Shown here piece by piece: positions 1-8,382 of a DNA stretch of 64,000 nt. Source of the stretch: Nocardioides sp. zg-1308. GTDB taxonomy: Bacteria > Actinomycetota > Actinomycetes > Propionibacteriales > Nocardioidaceae. The position numbers and the translations under genes were made by a program. The notes below the pieces were generated by a model. The model saw only the letters and a list, made by a program, of their open reading frames with translations. It searched no databases and was not told the origin of the DNA. Every line of letters starts with the position of its first letter. The stretch's first letter is position 1. The stretch is taken from NCBI RefSeq assembly GCF_013155375.1, contig NZ_JABJQY010000004.1, positions 310,001 through 374,000 of the forward strand, read 5' to 3'.

Positions 1-179
1 CCGACGACGCCAAGGCCTGGGAGCGGGGCGTCGACGAGCTCGCCGCCGAGGACGAGGACGTCGCCGACTACGTCCGCGCGCTCGAGGAGACCCGCGACAC
101 CGCCGACCTCCCCGAGGCCAGCGGCGAGGCGATCGCTCGGGAGTTCGAGCGCTACCTCAAACGCCGCGACACCGACTGA
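1..179 (+). CDS. PAC2 family protein, C-terminal fragment
   Basis: Only the last 58 codons are inside the window; the frame is open from the left edge to a TGA at 177-179. The fragment is acidic and helical (DVADYVRALEETRD, then a short EAIAREFERYLKRR helix). It closely resembles the C-terminus of the complete PAC2 protein at 44053-45000, where DEVGEVVRGLEQQYDS is followed by GEEIGSAFEAFL. PAC2 proteins are related to proteasome-assembly chaperones, and in many actinobacteria one lies next to mshC, as here. The gene is convergent with mshC. The family call rests on the tail alone, so it is probable rather than certain. Confidence 0.6.
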   Translation, partial: DDAKAWERGVDELAAEDEDVADYVRALEETRDTADLPEASGEAIAREFERYLKRRDTD

Positions 180-194
180 GGGCTGCTCGGGCGG

Positions 195-244
195 GCGGTG
201 AGTGAGCCACGTTGTCGTGAGCTCACACGTGGCTCACGCACCGC
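195..244. repeat. Long hairpin after the PAC2 stop
   Basis: Two 18-base arms (195-212 and 227-244) are complementary with one mismatch and enclose 14 bases. The outer part, GCGGTGAGTGA against TCACGCACCGC, has the same ends as the three tandem hairpins that follow, so this looks like a diverged relative. It lies 15 bases after a stop codon and could stop transcription, but no T tract follows. Confidence 0.75.
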
Positions 245-262
245 TGCGTCGTTCGCCCGTCC

Positions 263-457
263 GAGCGGTGAGTGACGCAGGTTTCCGGCGTCAAAAACAT
301 GCCTCACTCACCGCTCCGACTCGGGCGGCGTACGAGCGGTGAGTGGCGCAGGTTTCCAGCGCACAGAACCTGCCTCACTCACCGCCCCGACCCGGGCGGC
401 GTACGAGCGGTGAGTGACGCAGGTTTCCAGCGTCCAGAACCTGCCTCACTCACCGCC
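263..457. repeat. Three tandem 71-bp palindromic repeats
   Basis: Copies begin at 263, 334 and 405, exactly 71 bases apart. Each is an inverted repeat of about 53 bases: left arm GCGGTGAGTGACGCAGGTT, a 12-base loop, and a right arm ending in TCACTCACCGC, with one or two mismatches per stem. About 17 bases (gggcggcgtac at the 3' side) separate the copies. The block fills the gap between two convergent genes and ends 20 bases before the mshC stop. It resembles REP/BIME-type intergenic palindromes and may act as a bidirectional terminator or transcript-end stabiliser. Confidence 0.85.
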
Positions 458-477
458 CACGCACGGGACGGCGTACG

Positions 478-1716
478 TCAGAGCGACAGGCCGAGCGCCG
501 CGTCGAGCAGGCGGTGGATCTTGGCCGCCGCCTCGCGGTCCGAGGTGTCGGCCAGGCCGGTCGTGCCGAGGGTCGCCTCCACCCAGTCCTGCACGGCGGC
601 GACGGCGGTCGGGGCGTCGAGGTCGTCGGCCAGCGCGGCGAGCACCCGCTCGACCACCGGCGCCGAGTCGGCGCCCGCGCCCAGGGCCAGGGCGCGACGC
701 CACGTCGCGAGGGTGTCCACGGCGTCCCACAGCTGGTCGTCGGTCCATTCCCAGTCGCTGCGGTAGTGGTGCCGCAGCAGCACGAGCCGGATCGCCATCG
801 GGTCGACCTCGCTCATCCGCAGCGCGGAGACGAAGACGAGGTTGCCCTTGGACTTCGACATCTTCTCGCCGTCGTAGGCCACCATCCCGGCGTGGGCGTA
901 GACCCGCGCGAAGCGCTCGCCCGGGTGCGCGACCTGCGCCTCGCCCGCGGACATCTCGTGGTGCGGGAACACCAGGTCGCTGCCACCGCCCTGCACGTCG
1001 AAGGTGGTGCCGAGGTGGTCCAGGGCGATCGCGGAGCACTCGATGTGCCACCCGGGCCGGCCCGGACCCCACGGGCTGTCCCATGCGGGCTCGCCCGGTC
1101 GCTCGGCGCGCCAGAGCAGGCAGTCCAGCGGGTCCTTCTTGCCCTCGCGGTCGGGGTCGCCCCCGCGCTCGGCGAAGATCTCCAGCATGGCGTCGCGGTC
1201 GAGGCCGGACACCGAGCCGAAGCTGTCGTCGGCGGTCACGGAGAAGTAGAGGTCGTCCTCGACCGTGTAGACAGCCCCCGCCTCCTCGAGCCGCTGGATG
1301 AGCGCGATCACCTGGGGGATCGACTCGACCGCGCCGGTGTAGTGCGCCGGCGGCAGGACGCGCAGCGCCTCCATGTCGTCGCGGAACAGCTGCGTCTCCC
1401 GCTCGGCGAGCTCGCGCCAGTCGATCTTGACCTTGTCGGCACGCTCGAGAAGCGGGTCGTCGACGTCGGTGACGTTCTGGACGTAGGTGACCTCGTGGCC
1501 GGCGTTGCGCCAGGCCCGGTTGAGCAGGTCGAAGGCGACGTAGGTCGCCGCGTGGCCCATGTGGGTCGCGTCGTAGGGCGTGATGCCGCAGACGTACATG
1601 CGCGCGGGACCCTCCGGGCTGGTCGCCACCACGGTGCCGCTGGCGGTGTCGTGCAACCGCACGACCGGGCCGGCGACGGGCAGTCGGGGAACGTCGGGTG
1701 ACGACCAGGCACGCAT
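478..1716 (-). CDS. mshC: Cysteine:glucosaminyl-inositol ligase MshC (mycothiol)
   Basis: This enzyme ligates L-cysteine to GlcN-inositol using ATP, the penultimate step of mycothiol synthesis in the cytosol. It is a 412-residue protein of the cysteinyl-tRNA synthetase fold. The HIGH-type motif HMGH is at residues 52-55 and KMSKS at 285-289. Zinc ligands in the expected places are Cys43, Cys227 and His252. It lacks the long C-terminal anticodon-binding part of a true CysRS, which separates MshC from CysS. A TAGGCT hexamer at 1724-1729 sits 7 bases before the ATG, so the transcript is probably leaderless. The linked SCO1664-like, DUF3090 and phosphomutase genes are typical for mshC. Confidence 0.95.
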   Translation of the reverse strand: MRAWSSPDVPRLPVAGPVVRLHDTASGTVVATSPEGPARMYVCGITPYDATHMGHAATYVAFDLLNRAWRNAGHEVTYVQNVTDVDDPLLERADKVKIDWRELAERETQLFRDDMEALRVLPPAHYTGAVESIPQVIALIQRLEEAGAVYTVEDDLYFSVTADDSFGSVSGLDRDAMLEIFAERGGDPDREGKKDPLDCLLWRAERPGEPAWDSPWGPGRPGWHIECSAIALDHLGTTFDVQGGGSDLVFPHHEMSAGEAQVAHPGERFARVYAHAGMVAYDGEKMSKSKGNLVFVSALRMSEVDPMAIRLVLLRHHYRSDWEWTDDQLWDAVDTLATWRRALALGAGADSAPVVERVLAALADDLDAPTAVAAVQDWVEATLGTTGLADTSDREAAAKIHRLLDAALGLSL

Positions 1717-1723
1717 GTGGCGC

Positions 1724-1729
1724 AGCCTA
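1724..1729 (-). promoter_or_regulatory. -10 hexamer of mshC
   Basis: TAGGCT lies 7 bases upstream of the mshC ATG, leaving room for almost no 5' UTR. It supports the ATG at 1716 and a leaderless mRNA. Confidence 0.55.
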
Positions 1730-1869
1730 TCCGCCGGTGGTGAGCCTCCGACCGTCGCTGCCCGTCTCGATCTCGATCCGGCCTCTCGCGGGCTCGTGCG
1801 TCGCCCGCGGGCCTACTCGATCTGGCCGCGCCCACGCGCAGACCTTGTCCTCGGACGTCGCTGCGCGTC

Positions 1870-2664
1870 TCAGAAGGGCGGCCACGGGATGACGGGGTAC
1901 GACGACGAGGCGGGCGCGGGGAACTCCCCGCGGGCCAGCAGCCGGGACAGCCGCCGGGTCGTCACGGCGACCTCCTCCTCGGCGAGCAGGTCGGCGAGGG
2001 TGCTCCCCAGGTCGCCGTCGAGGGCGGAGGCCAGCCGGCGCAGGCCCTCCGTCTCGTCGTCGGAGATCGGCTCGCCGACGAATCCCCACAGCACCGTGCG
2101 CAGCTTGTGCTCGACGTGGAAGGTCAGCCCGTGGTCGACGCCGTGCCGGTGCCCGTCGGTCATCGGCAGGACGTGCCCGCCCTTGCGGTCGGCGTTGTTG
2201 ACCACGACGTCGAAGAGCGCCATCCGGCGCAGCGGCGCGGTGTCCTCGTGGATGAGCGACACCGCGCGGTCGTGGGCGTCGAGGCCGTCGAAGACGTGGC
2301 GGAAGCCGGCGGGCAGCTCGTCCTCGGCCACGATGTCGACGGGCGACTGGTCGTCGGCCTCGTCGCGCCACAGCTGCACCATGCCGGGGCCGTGCGGCCC
2401 GTCGTCGAGGACGGTGGGCGGGACGATGTCCCAGCCGAGCGCCTCCGAGACGGCGTACGCCGAGACCTCGCGGGCGGCGAGGGTGCCGTCGGGGAAGTCC
2501 CACAGCGGCCGCTCCCCCGCGATGGGCTTGTAGACCACGCGCACGCCCGCGATCTCGCCGACGAAGGTGGCGTTGCTGGCGGGCAGCACCCGGCCGTGCA
2601 GCGTTAGCTCACCGGTCGGGAAGCCGTCGGGCCGGGCGACCGAGGAGCGAGGGTCAGGGGTCAC
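1870..2664 (-). CDS. SCO1664 family protein (PI kinase-like)
   Basis: A 264-residue cytosolic protein of the SCO1664 family, conserved in actinobacteria next to mshC. Its N-terminal part (NATFVGEIAGVRVVYKPIAGERPLWDF in outline, residues about 30-56) resembles the nucleotide-binding half of PI3/PI4-kinase-like proteins, with VVYKP as the likely ATP lysine. NNADRKGGH at about residue 155 resembles their catalytic loop (NxDR). The substrate is unknown. The GTG start at 2664 overlaps the end of the DUF3090 gene by 11 bases, so the two are translationally coupled. A 153-base gap separates it from mshC. Confidence 0.8.
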   Translation of the reverse strand: MTPDPRSSVARPDGFPTGELTLHGRVLPASNATFVGEIAGVRVVYKPIAGERPLWDFPDGTLAAREVSAYAVSEALGWDIVPPTVLDDGPHGPGMVQLWRDEADDQSPVDIVAEDELPAGFRHVFDGLDAHDRAVSLIHEDTAPLRRMALFDVVVNNADRKGGHVLPMTDGHRHGVDHGLTFHVEHKLRTVLWGFVGEPISDDETEGLRRLASALDGDLGSTLADLLAEEEVAVTTRRLSRLLARGEFPAPASSSYPVIPWPPF

Positions 2665-3238
2665 GACGCCGGAAGCCGTTGGCGCGGACGCACAGGTGCC
2701 CGGCGGGATCGACGGGCTCGCCGCAGAACGGGCAGTCGGGGCGACCGGCGCCGATGACGGTGCGGGCGCGCTCGACGAAGGACCGCGCCGCGGCCGCGGT
2801 GATGCGGACCAGGAAGATCTCCTCGGGCTCCGGCTCGAGCAGGTCCTCGAGGTCCTCCTGCAGCTGCTCGGGCGAGACCACGGCCGCCTCGGTGAACGGG
2901 AAGACCTCGACCACGACGCGCTCGTCGGCGCCGTCCCACGAGAGGGTCATCGTGCCGGCGCGGAACTCCTCCTCGATGGGCTGCTCCAGCGGCTGGCTGT
3001 CCGCCATGTCCCTCGGTGCGATGGCCGGGATCAGCACCTCGTCCCCGGCCGCTCGCATCAGCTCGTCGAGGAGCTCGTCGATCCGCTCGGCGAGCGCCTG
3101 CACCTGCTGCTTCTCCAGCGAGACGCTGACCAGCCGGGCGCCCTCGCGTGCCTGGAGGAAGAAGGTGCGCTGGCCGGGCTCGCCAACGGTGCCGGCGACG
3201 AAGCGCTCGGGCGGGTCGAAGCGGTGCACGACGGGCAT
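2654..3238 (-). CDS. DUF3090 family protein
   Basis: A 194-residue conserved actinobacterial protein of unknown function, normally found between the MSMEG_4193-type phosphomutase and the SCO1664-like gene, as here. The N-terminus MPVVHRFDPPERFVAGTVG is typical. The C-terminus has CPFCGEPVDPAGHLC, a likely zinc ribbon with Cys-x2-Cys and His/Cys ligands. A GTG nine bases upstream (3247) is also in frame, but a TAGGGT hexamer at 3246-3251 overlaps it, so the ATG at 3238 is the more likely start. The stop overlaps the next gene. Confidence 0.9.
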   Translation of the reverse strand: MPVVHRFDPPERFVAGTVGEPGQRTFFLQAREGARLVSVSLEKQQVQALAERIDELLDELMRAAGDEVLIPAIAPRDMADSQPLEQPIEEEFRAGTMTLSWDGADERVVVEVFPFTEAAVVSPEQLQEDLEDLLEPEPEEIFLVRITAAAARSFVERARTVIGAGRPDCPFCGEPVDPAGHLCVRANGFRRRDP

Positions 3239-3245
3239 GCCACTC

Positions 3246-3251
3246 ACCCTA
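3246..3251 (-). promoter_or_regulatory. -10 hexamer of the DUF3090 gene
   Basis: TAGGGT lies 7 bases before the ATG at 3238 and overlaps the alternative GTG at 3247, which argues for the ATG and a leaderless transcript. Confidence 0.5.
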
Positions 3252-3992
3252 GGGCGTGGCTGGCTGCGTGCCGGTCATGGTGTCGGGACCGGCCCCTCCG
3301 CCGACCTCGGCGTCGGCGCGGGCGGCACGCGACGAGCGGCGTCGGGCCTTCTTGGGGGGCGTCAGCCACGAGAGGTCCCCGGCGTGGGTGTTGGTGCCCA
3401 CCACGAAGGGCCGCGCCTCCGTGTAGCGCACGATGGAGACCGACGCGGGGTCCACGTGGATGCGCTGGAAGAGGTCGAGGTGGGTGCCGAGGGCGTCGGC
3501 GAGGATCGACTTGATGACGTCGCCGTGGCTGACGGCGAGCCAGACCGCGTCCTCGCCGTGCTCGGCCGCGACCCGGGCGTCGTGGCGTCGTACGGCGGCG
3601 ACCGCCCGGTCCTGCATCGCCCGCATCGACTCCCCGCCGGGGAACGTGGCCGCGGACGGCTGGGCCTGGACGGTCTTCCAGAGCTTCTCCTTGGCGAGGT
3701 CCTTGAGCGGGCGGCCCTGCCACTCGCCGTAGTCGCACTCCGAGAGCAGCCGGTCGGTGGTGGCGCGCAGCGGCTCGGCCTGGCGGGAGGTGATCTCCCG
3801 GCAGGTCTCCCGGCACCGCTCCAGCGGGCTCGTGACCGCGGCGGAGAGGCGTACGCCGGCCAGCCGCTCGCCGACCGCGGCAGCCTGCGCCACGCCCGAC
3901 TCGTCGAGGTGCACGCCGGGCAGCCGACCGGCCAGGACGCCGGTCGCGTTGGCCGTCGAGCGGCCGTGTCGGACGAGGATCACAGTGGGCAC
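3249..3992 (-). CDS. Histidine phosphatase, MSMEG_4193-type phosphomutase
   Basis: A 247-residue protein of the histidine phosphatase superfamily. The phosphohistidine motif is VRHGRSTAN at residues 7-15. The second catalytic His is in AVSHGDVIKS (about residue 155). The last 45 residues are a basic, low-complexity tail. It is the first gene of the phosphomutase, DUF3090, SCO1664-like run (10-base gap to DUF3090) beside mshC, a conserved arrangement. Its substrate is unknown and the phosphomutase name is inherited from the family. GTG start with TAGGGT 6 bases upstream. Confidence 0.88.
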   Translation of the reverse strand: MPTVILVRHGRSTANATGVLAGRLPGVHLDESGVAQAAAVGERLAGVRLSAAVTSPLERCRETCREITSRQAEPLRATTDRLLSECDYGEWQGRPLKDLAKEKLWKTVQAQPSAATFPGGESMRAMQDRAVAAVRRHDARVAAEHGEDAVWLAVSHGDVIKSILADALGTHLDLFQRIHVDPASVSIVRYTEARPFVVGTNTHAGDLSWLTPPKKARRRSSRAARADAEVGGGAGPDTMTGTQPATP

Positions 3993-3998
3993 AGCGCG

Positions 3999-4004
3999 AC
4001 CCTA
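3999..4004 (-). promoter_or_regulatory. -10 hexamer of the phosphomutase gene
   Basis: TAGGGT lies 6 bases before the GTG at 3992. It is only 7 bases from the opposite-facing hexamer of corA, so two leaderless promoters are packed back to back. Confidence 0.5.
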
Positions 4005-4011
4005 GTGGCAC

Positions 4012-4017
4012 TAGCCT
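4012..4017 (+). promoter_or_regulatory. -10 hexamer of corA
   Basis: TAGCCT lies 6 bases before the GTG at 4024, suggesting a leaderless corA transcript divergent from the phosphomutase. Confidence 0.45.
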
Positions 4018-4023
4018 GAGCGC

Positions 4024-5004
4024 GTGATCGTCGACAACGCCCTCTACCACCAGGGCAAGCGGGTCCCGCTCGGCGAGGGAGACGACCAGAGCCTCGGTGC
4101 TGTGCGGGTGCCGTGCGCCCCCGGCGACTTCCAGTGGATCGGCGTCCACGACCCGAGCCGCGAGGAGCTCGCGGTCATCGCCGACACCTTCGACCTGCAC
4201 CCGCTGGCCGTCGAGGACGCCGGCGACTCCCACCAGCGGCCCAAGCTCGAGCGCTACGGCCGGACGTTGTTCCTCGTCATCAAGACGCTCTGGTACGTCG
4301 ACGAGGAGGACGCGGTCGAGACCGGCGAGATCAACATGTTCGTCGGCCGTGACTTCGTCGTGACGGTCCGCCACGGCCAAGGCATCGACCTCGCCGCGTC
4401 CCGGCGCGACCTCGAGGACCGGGCCCAAGTCCTCGAGCACGGCCCCATGGCGGTGCTGTACGCCGTGTGCGACCGCGTCGTGGACGAGTACGAGCGGGTC
4501 GGGGCCGCCCTCGAGATCGACGTCGACGAGGTCGAGGAGTCGGTGTTCTCCCCCGCCCGCACCGACGACTCCACCCGCATCTACGTCCTCAAGCGCGAGA
4601 TCGCGGAGGTCCGCCGCGCCGTGATGCCGCTGCGCGAGCCGATGCGCAAGTTCGCCACGGCCGCCGACGACGAGATCACCGCCGAGACCGCGACCTACTT
4701 CCGCGACGTCGCCGACCACCTCCAGCGGGTCTCGGAGGTCGTCGACAACCTCGACGGGCTGCTGTCCTCGGCCTTCGACGCGCACCTGGCCCGGATCTCG
4801 GTCCAGCAGAACGAGGACATGCGCAAGATCTCCGCCGGCGCCGCGCTCATCGTCGTGCCGACCCTCATCGCGGGGATCTACGGCATGAACTTCGACCACA
4901 TGCCCGAGCTTCACTGGGCCTACGGCTACCCGTTCGCGCTGCTCCTGATGGTCGGGGTGTCGCTGGGGCTCTTCGCCTGGTTCAAGAAGTCCGGGTGGCT
5001 GTGA
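4024..5004 (+). CDS. corA: CorA family magnesium/cobalt channel
   Basis: A 326-residue inner-membrane divalent cation channel. The large acidic cytosolic N-terminal domain (1-265) is followed by two C-terminal membrane helices. The signature YGMN is at residues 286-289, at the end of the first helix (AALIVVPTLIAGI), followed by the short loop and a second helix (ALLLMVGVSLGLFAWF). The length fits the family. GTG start. Its TGA overlaps the GTG start of the following transporter gene, so the two are co-translated. Confidence 0.95.
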   Translation: MIVDNALYHQGKRVPLGEGDDQSLGAVRVPCAPGDFQWIGVHDPSREELAVIADTFDLHPLAVEDAGDSHQRPKLERYGRTLFLVIKTLWYVDEEDAVETGEINMFVGRDFVVTVRHGQGIDLAASRRDLEDRAQVLEHGPMAVLYAVCDRVVDEYERVGAALEIDVDEVEESVFSPARTDDSTRIYVLKREIAEVRRAVMPLREPMRKFATAADDEITAETATYFRDVADHLQRVSEVVDNLDGLLSSAFDAHLARISVQQNEDMRKISAGAALIVVPTLIAGIYGMNFDHMPELHWAYGYPFALLLMVGVSLGLFAWFKKSGWL

Positions 5005-6242
5005 GGCCGGACCGGGAGGCGGCGACGTCCGCTCCTTCGGCCTGGCGCGTGGTGTGGTGGTTCGGCTTCGTGAGCCTGGCCGCCGACATGGTCTACGAGG
5101 GCGCCCGCTCCGTCTACGGTCCCGTCCTGGCCGCCCTCGGCGCCTCCGCCGTCGTCGTCGGCCTGGTCACCGGTGCCGGCGAGGCGGTGGCACTGGTGCT
5201 GCGGCTGGCGTTCGGGCCGGTCGCCGACCGCACCGGCCGCTACTGGTCGCTGACCATCCTCGGCTACGGCCTCACAGCGGTGTGCGTCCCGCTGCTCGCC
5301 CTCGCGCCACGGCTCGGGGCGGCCGGGCTCGCCTTCGCCGCCACCATGATCCTGCTCGAGCGGCTGGGCAAGGCGATCCGCTCGCCGTCCAAGTCGGCAC
5401 TGCTCGCGCACGTCGCCACCTCCGTGGGCCGCGGCCGTGGGTTCGGCGTCCACAAGGCGCTGGACCAGGTCGGCGCCTTCGCCGGGCCCCTGGTCGTCTC
5501 GGCGGCGGTCGCCGTGGCCTCGGTGTGGGCCGGCCTCGCCGTGCTGGCGGTGCCGGGCGCCGTCGCGATGCTCCTCCTGCTCGCCCTGCGCCGGCGGGTG
5601 CCCGACCCGGCGTCGTACGACGCCTCCGTCCCGCCGGTCGCGACGGAGGACGAGCCCCGGCGCGGCTGGTGGGCCGAGGCCGCCGGAGCCGGGTTGTCGG
5701 GCGACTTCTTCCGCTACGCGGTCGCCGCCTCGCTGACCACCGGTGGACTGGTGACCTTCGGCATCATCGGCTACCACCTCACCATCGACGGCGTCCTGCC
5801 CGTGGCGGCGGTGCCCCTCCTCTACGCCGCCGCGATGGCCGTCGAGGCCCTGGCGGCGCTGGTGGTCGGGTCGGTCTACGACCGCACGGGTCCGCGCGTC
5901 CTGCTGGTCGTGCCGGTGCTGGTGGCGCTCGTGCCGGCGCTGGCCCTCGGCTCGGCGCTGGCGGCGGTGCTCGCGGGCGTCGCGGCGTGGGGGTTCGCGC
6001 AGGGGGTCCAGGACTCGACGATCAAGGCGGTCGTCGCCGACCTCGTGGCGGCGCCCCGGCGCGCGACGGCGTACGGCGTGTTCGCCGGCATCCAGGGCCT
6101 CCTGGCGGTCGTCGGCGGGACGGCGGCGGGCTGGCTCTACGAGCGCTCGCTGACGGCGCTGGTGGTCGTCGTGGCCGTCACGCAGGTCGTCGCGCTGGTC
6201 CTGCTCGTCGGCACGCTCAGGCGGTCAGCACCCCGGCGCTGA
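5001..6242 (+). CDS. MFS transporter
   Basis: A 413-residue major facilitator with about 12 hydrophobic segments. The loop between helices 2 and 3 carries FGPVADRTGRYW, the usual MFS GxxxDRxGRR-type signature. The GTG start at 5001 overlaps the corA stop in a GTGA arrangement. A longer upstream open frame is only the shadow of corA. The last 26 bases overlap the end of the convergent uppP gene. The substrate cannot be read from the sequence; it may be a drug or metabolite exporter. Confidence 0.88.
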   Translation: MRPDREAATSAPSAWRVVWWFGFVSLAADMVYEGARSVYGPVLAALGASAVVVGLVTGAGEAVALVLRLAFGPVADRTGRYWSLTILGYGLTAVCVPLLALAPRLGAAGLAFAATMILLERLGKAIRSPSKSALLAHVATSVGRGRGFGVHKALDQVGAFAGPLVVSAAVAVASVWAGLAVLAVPGAVAMLLLLALRRRVPDPASYDASVPPVATEDEPRRGWWAEAAGAGLSGDFFRYAVAASLTTGGLVTFGIIGYHLTIDGVLPVAAVPLLYAAAMAVEALAALVVGSVYDRTGPRVLLVVPVLVALVPALALGSALAAVLAGVAAWGFAQGVQDSTIKAVVADLVAAPRRATAYGVFAGIQGLLAVVGGTAAGWLYERSLTALVVVVAVTQVVALVLLVGTLRRSAPRR

Positions 6243-7038
6243 GCAGCGCCAGGGTCCCGGCGCCGAGCAGGATCCGGTAGATGACGAACGGCGTGTAGGA
6301 CCGCGTGCTGACGTAGCGCAGCAGCCACGCGATGGCGGCATAGCCGACCACGAAGGACACCACCGTCGCGGTGATCGTGGGGCCCCACCCGAAGTCGTTG
6401 TGGCCGTTCGGGATCTCCTTGAGCTCGAACAGGCCCGCCCCGACCACGGCCGGGATGGCCAGCAGGAAGGCGAAGCGCGTTGCGGCCTCGCGGTCGAAGC
6501 CGAGGAAGCGGCCCATCGAGATCGTCGCGCCGGAGCGGGACACGCCGGGGATCAGCGCCAGCGCCTGCGCGAGGCCCATCAGCACGGCGTCCCTCAGGGT
6601 GATCTTGCCGATCGGGCGGTCGGTGCGTCCCACGCGGTCGGCGATGCCGAGCACGACGCCCATCACGATGAGGGTCGTGCCGATGATCCAGAGGTTGCGG
6701 AAGTCGCGCTCGATGACGTCCTTGAGCAGCACGCCCAGCACCACGATCGGCAGCGAGCCGACGATGATGAACCAGCCCATCCGCGAGTCCAGCGTGCCGC
6801 GGTACTCCGGCTGGAACAGCGAGCGGACCCAGGCGCTGCCGATGCGCCAGATGTCCTTGCGGAAGTAGATGAGCACCGCGAGCTCGGTGCCGATCTGGAT
6901 CACGGCCGTGAACGCGGCGCCCGGGTCGCCCCAGCCGAACAGCTCGGGGAAGATCCGGAGGTGCGCGCTGCTCGAGATCGGCAGGAACTCGGTCAGCCCC
7001 TGGATCACTCCGAGGACGACGGCTTTGAGGAGATCCAT
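6217..7038 (-). CDS. uppP: Undecaprenyl-diphosphatase UppP
   Basis: A 273-residue membrane phosphatase that converts undecaprenyl diphosphate to the monophosphate, recycling the lipid carrier of cell-wall synthesis. Both family motifs are present: TEFLPISSSAH (residues about 16-26) and PGVSRSGATIS (about 160). The ATG at 7038 gives the normal length and begins MDLLKAVVLGVIQG; an in-frame upstream extension is not needed. It overlaps the MFS gene tail to tail by 26 bases and is divergent from the aldo/keto reductase. Confidence 0.95.
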   Translation of the reverse strand: MDLLKAVVLGVIQGLTEFLPISSSAHLRIFPELFGWGDPGAAFTAVIQIGTELAVLIYFRKDIWRIGSAWVRSLFQPEYRGTLDSRMGWFIIVGSLPIVVLGVLLKDVIERDFRNLWIIGTTLIVMGVVLGIADRVGRTDRPIGKITLRDAVLMGLAQALALIPGVSRSGATISMGRFLGFDREAATRFAFLLAIPAVVGAGLFELKEIPNGHNDFGWGPTITATVVSFVVGYAAIAWLLRYVSTRSYTPFVIYRILLGAGTLALLSAGVLTA

Positions 7039-7092
7039 CACAGGGCAGGAGCCTACGGGCGCGTCCCCTCGGGTCCGTGCAGCACCCGTGGC

Positions 7093-7098
7093 TACTCT
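7093..7098 (+). promoter_or_regulatory. -10 hexamer of the aldo/keto reductase
   Basis: TACTCT lies 7 bases before the ATG at 7106, pointing to a leaderless transcript. Confidence 0.45.
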
Positions 7099-7105
7099 CA
7101 CCTCC

Positions 7106-8053
7106 ATGCAGCAGCGTTCCCTCGGTGCCACCGGCCTCAAGGTCTCCCGGCTGGGCCTCGGCACCATGACGTGGGGCCGCGACACCGACGAGCACGAGGC
7201 GCGTGACCAGCTGGCCGCGTTCGTCGAGGCGGGCGGCACGCTGCTCGACACGGCCGCCGGCTACGGCGACGGGGCGAGCGAGGAGCTCATCGGCTCGCTC
7301 CTGGGCGACGTCGTCGCCCGTGACGAGGTCGTGCTGGCGACGAAGGCCGGCATCTCCCGGCGTACGGGCGAGCGGGTCACCAACACCTCCCGCGGACACC
7401 TGCTGACCACCCTCGACGCGTCCCTGGCCCGGCTCGGGGTCGACCACGTCGACCTGTGGCAGGTGCACGTGTGGACCGACGAGACGCCCGTCGAGGAGAC
7501 CCTCACCGCCCTCGACCTCGCCGTGACCTCCGGACGCGCCTCCTACGTCGGCGTCTCCAACTACACCGGCTGGCAGACCGCCCAGGCAGCCACCTGGCAG
7601 CGGGCGGTGCCGGGACGGACCCCGCTCGCCTCCACCCAGGTCGAGTACTCCCTGCTCAACCGCCAGGTCGAGCACGAGGTGCTGCCCGCCGCGGAGGCGC
7701 TCGGGCTCGGCGTCCTGCCGTGGTCGCCGCTCGGTCGCGGCGTCCTGACCGGCAAGTACCGCACCGGCACCCCGTCCGGCTCCCGCGGCGCGAGCGAGCA
7801 CTTCGCCCGGTTCGTGTCGGCCTACCTCGACGAGCGGGGCCGCGGCATCGTCGAGGCCGTCGCCCGTGCCGCCGACGGCCTGGGCTGGACGCCGTTGCAG
7901 GTCGCCCTGGTGTGGGTACGGGACCGCGCCGGCGTGGCCGCTCCCGTCGTCGGCGCCCGGACCGCAGCCCAGCTCGACGGTGCGCTCAGCACCGAGGACC
8001 TCACCCTTCCGCCCGAGATCGTCGACGCGCTCGACGACGTGTCAGCCGACTGA
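7106..8053 (+). CDS. Aldo/keto reductase
   Basis: A 315-residue NADPH-dependent oxidoreductase with the TIM-barrel AKR fold. The start is typical: MQQRSLGATGLKVSRLGLGT. The catalytic tetrad is visible: Asp and Tyr in LLDTAAGYG (residues about 51-59), Lys in ATKAGI (about 81-86) and His in WQVHVW (about 117-122). The region GVLPWSPLGRGVLTGKY is typical of the AKR11/12 (YhdN/Tas-like) group. The physiological substrate is not known. It is followed after 29 bases by a small DUF5703 gene on the same strand. Confidence 0.92.
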   Translation: MQQRSLGATGLKVSRLGLGTMTWGRDTDEHEARDQLAAFVEAGGTLLDTAAGYGDGASEELIGSLLGDVVARDEVVLATKAGISRRTGERVTNTSRGHLLTTLDASLARLGVDHVDLWQVHVWTDETPVEETLTALDLAVTSGRASYVGVSNYTGWQTAQAATWQRAVPGRTPLASTQVEYSLLNRQVEHEVLPAAEALGLGVLPWSPLGRGVLTGKYRTGTPSGSRGASEHFARFVSAYLDERGRGIVEAVARAADGLGWTPLQVALVWVRDRAGVAAPVVGARTAAQLDGALSTEDLTLPPEIVDALDDVSAD

Positions 8054-8082
8054 CCGCGGGTCGGCACCCGAGAGGAGATCAC

Positions 8083-8310
8083 ATGGCCAGGACGCAGCGC
8101 CGCCCGCCGGCGCGAGGCGTGGAGTGGGAGTTCGAGACGCTCGTGCTGCCCAAGGACTTCTCCCGCAGCGTGGTCACCCGGATGCTCGTCGAGCGCGCCG
8201 AGCACGGCGGCTGGGAGCTCGACCGGCTCCGGATCGGCAACGACGGCAAGCGCCGCGTGGTGCTGCGCCGCAAGATCATCCGCCAGCGGTTGACGCTCTT
8301 CGCGGGGTGA
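8083..8310 (+). CDS. DUF5703 family small protein
   Basis: A 75-residue basic cytosolic protein with a strong ribosome binding site (AGAGGAG) 8 bases before the ATG. It has the widespread actinobacterial pattern WEFETLVLPKDFSR, then VERAEHGGWELDRLRI, then RRVVLRRKIIR. The function is unknown. It lies directly downstream of the aldo/keto reductase. Only two hairpins follow before the convergent DUF427 gene. Confidence 0.85.
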   Translation: MARTQRRPPARGVEWEFETLVLPKDFSRSVVTRMLVERAEHGGWELDRLRIGNDGKRRVVLRRKIIRQRLTLFAG

Positions 8311-8348
8311 GTGTCGGGGGCGTCTGGCCGCCTGGTCGCCGCGGGGCG

Positions 8349-8368
8349 GTCACCGGATATCCGGTGAC
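8349..8368. repeat. Perfect 20-bp palindrome
   Basis: GTCACCGGATATCCGGTGAC reads the same on both strands. It lies 38 bases after the DUF5703 stop, in the gap between convergent genes. It may be one half of a bidirectional termination region or a protein-binding site. Confidence 0.7.
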
Positions 8369-8382
8369 TCCCGGCGCAACGC

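Noticed and set aside
263-457. Possible CRISPR array
   Set aside because: The repeated unit is a 53-base palindrome and the 17-base separators are nearly identical, not unique spacers. No cas genes are present.
478-1716. Cysteinyl-tRNA synthetase instead of MshC
   Set aside because: The protein is about 412 residues and lacks the C-terminal anticodon-binding region of CysS; the neighbours are those of mshC.
4467-5000. Upstream extension of the MFS transporter
   Set aside because: It overlaps corA entirely in another frame and reads as Arg-rich low-complexity sequence. The GTG at 5001 overlaps the corA stop in the usual coupled way.
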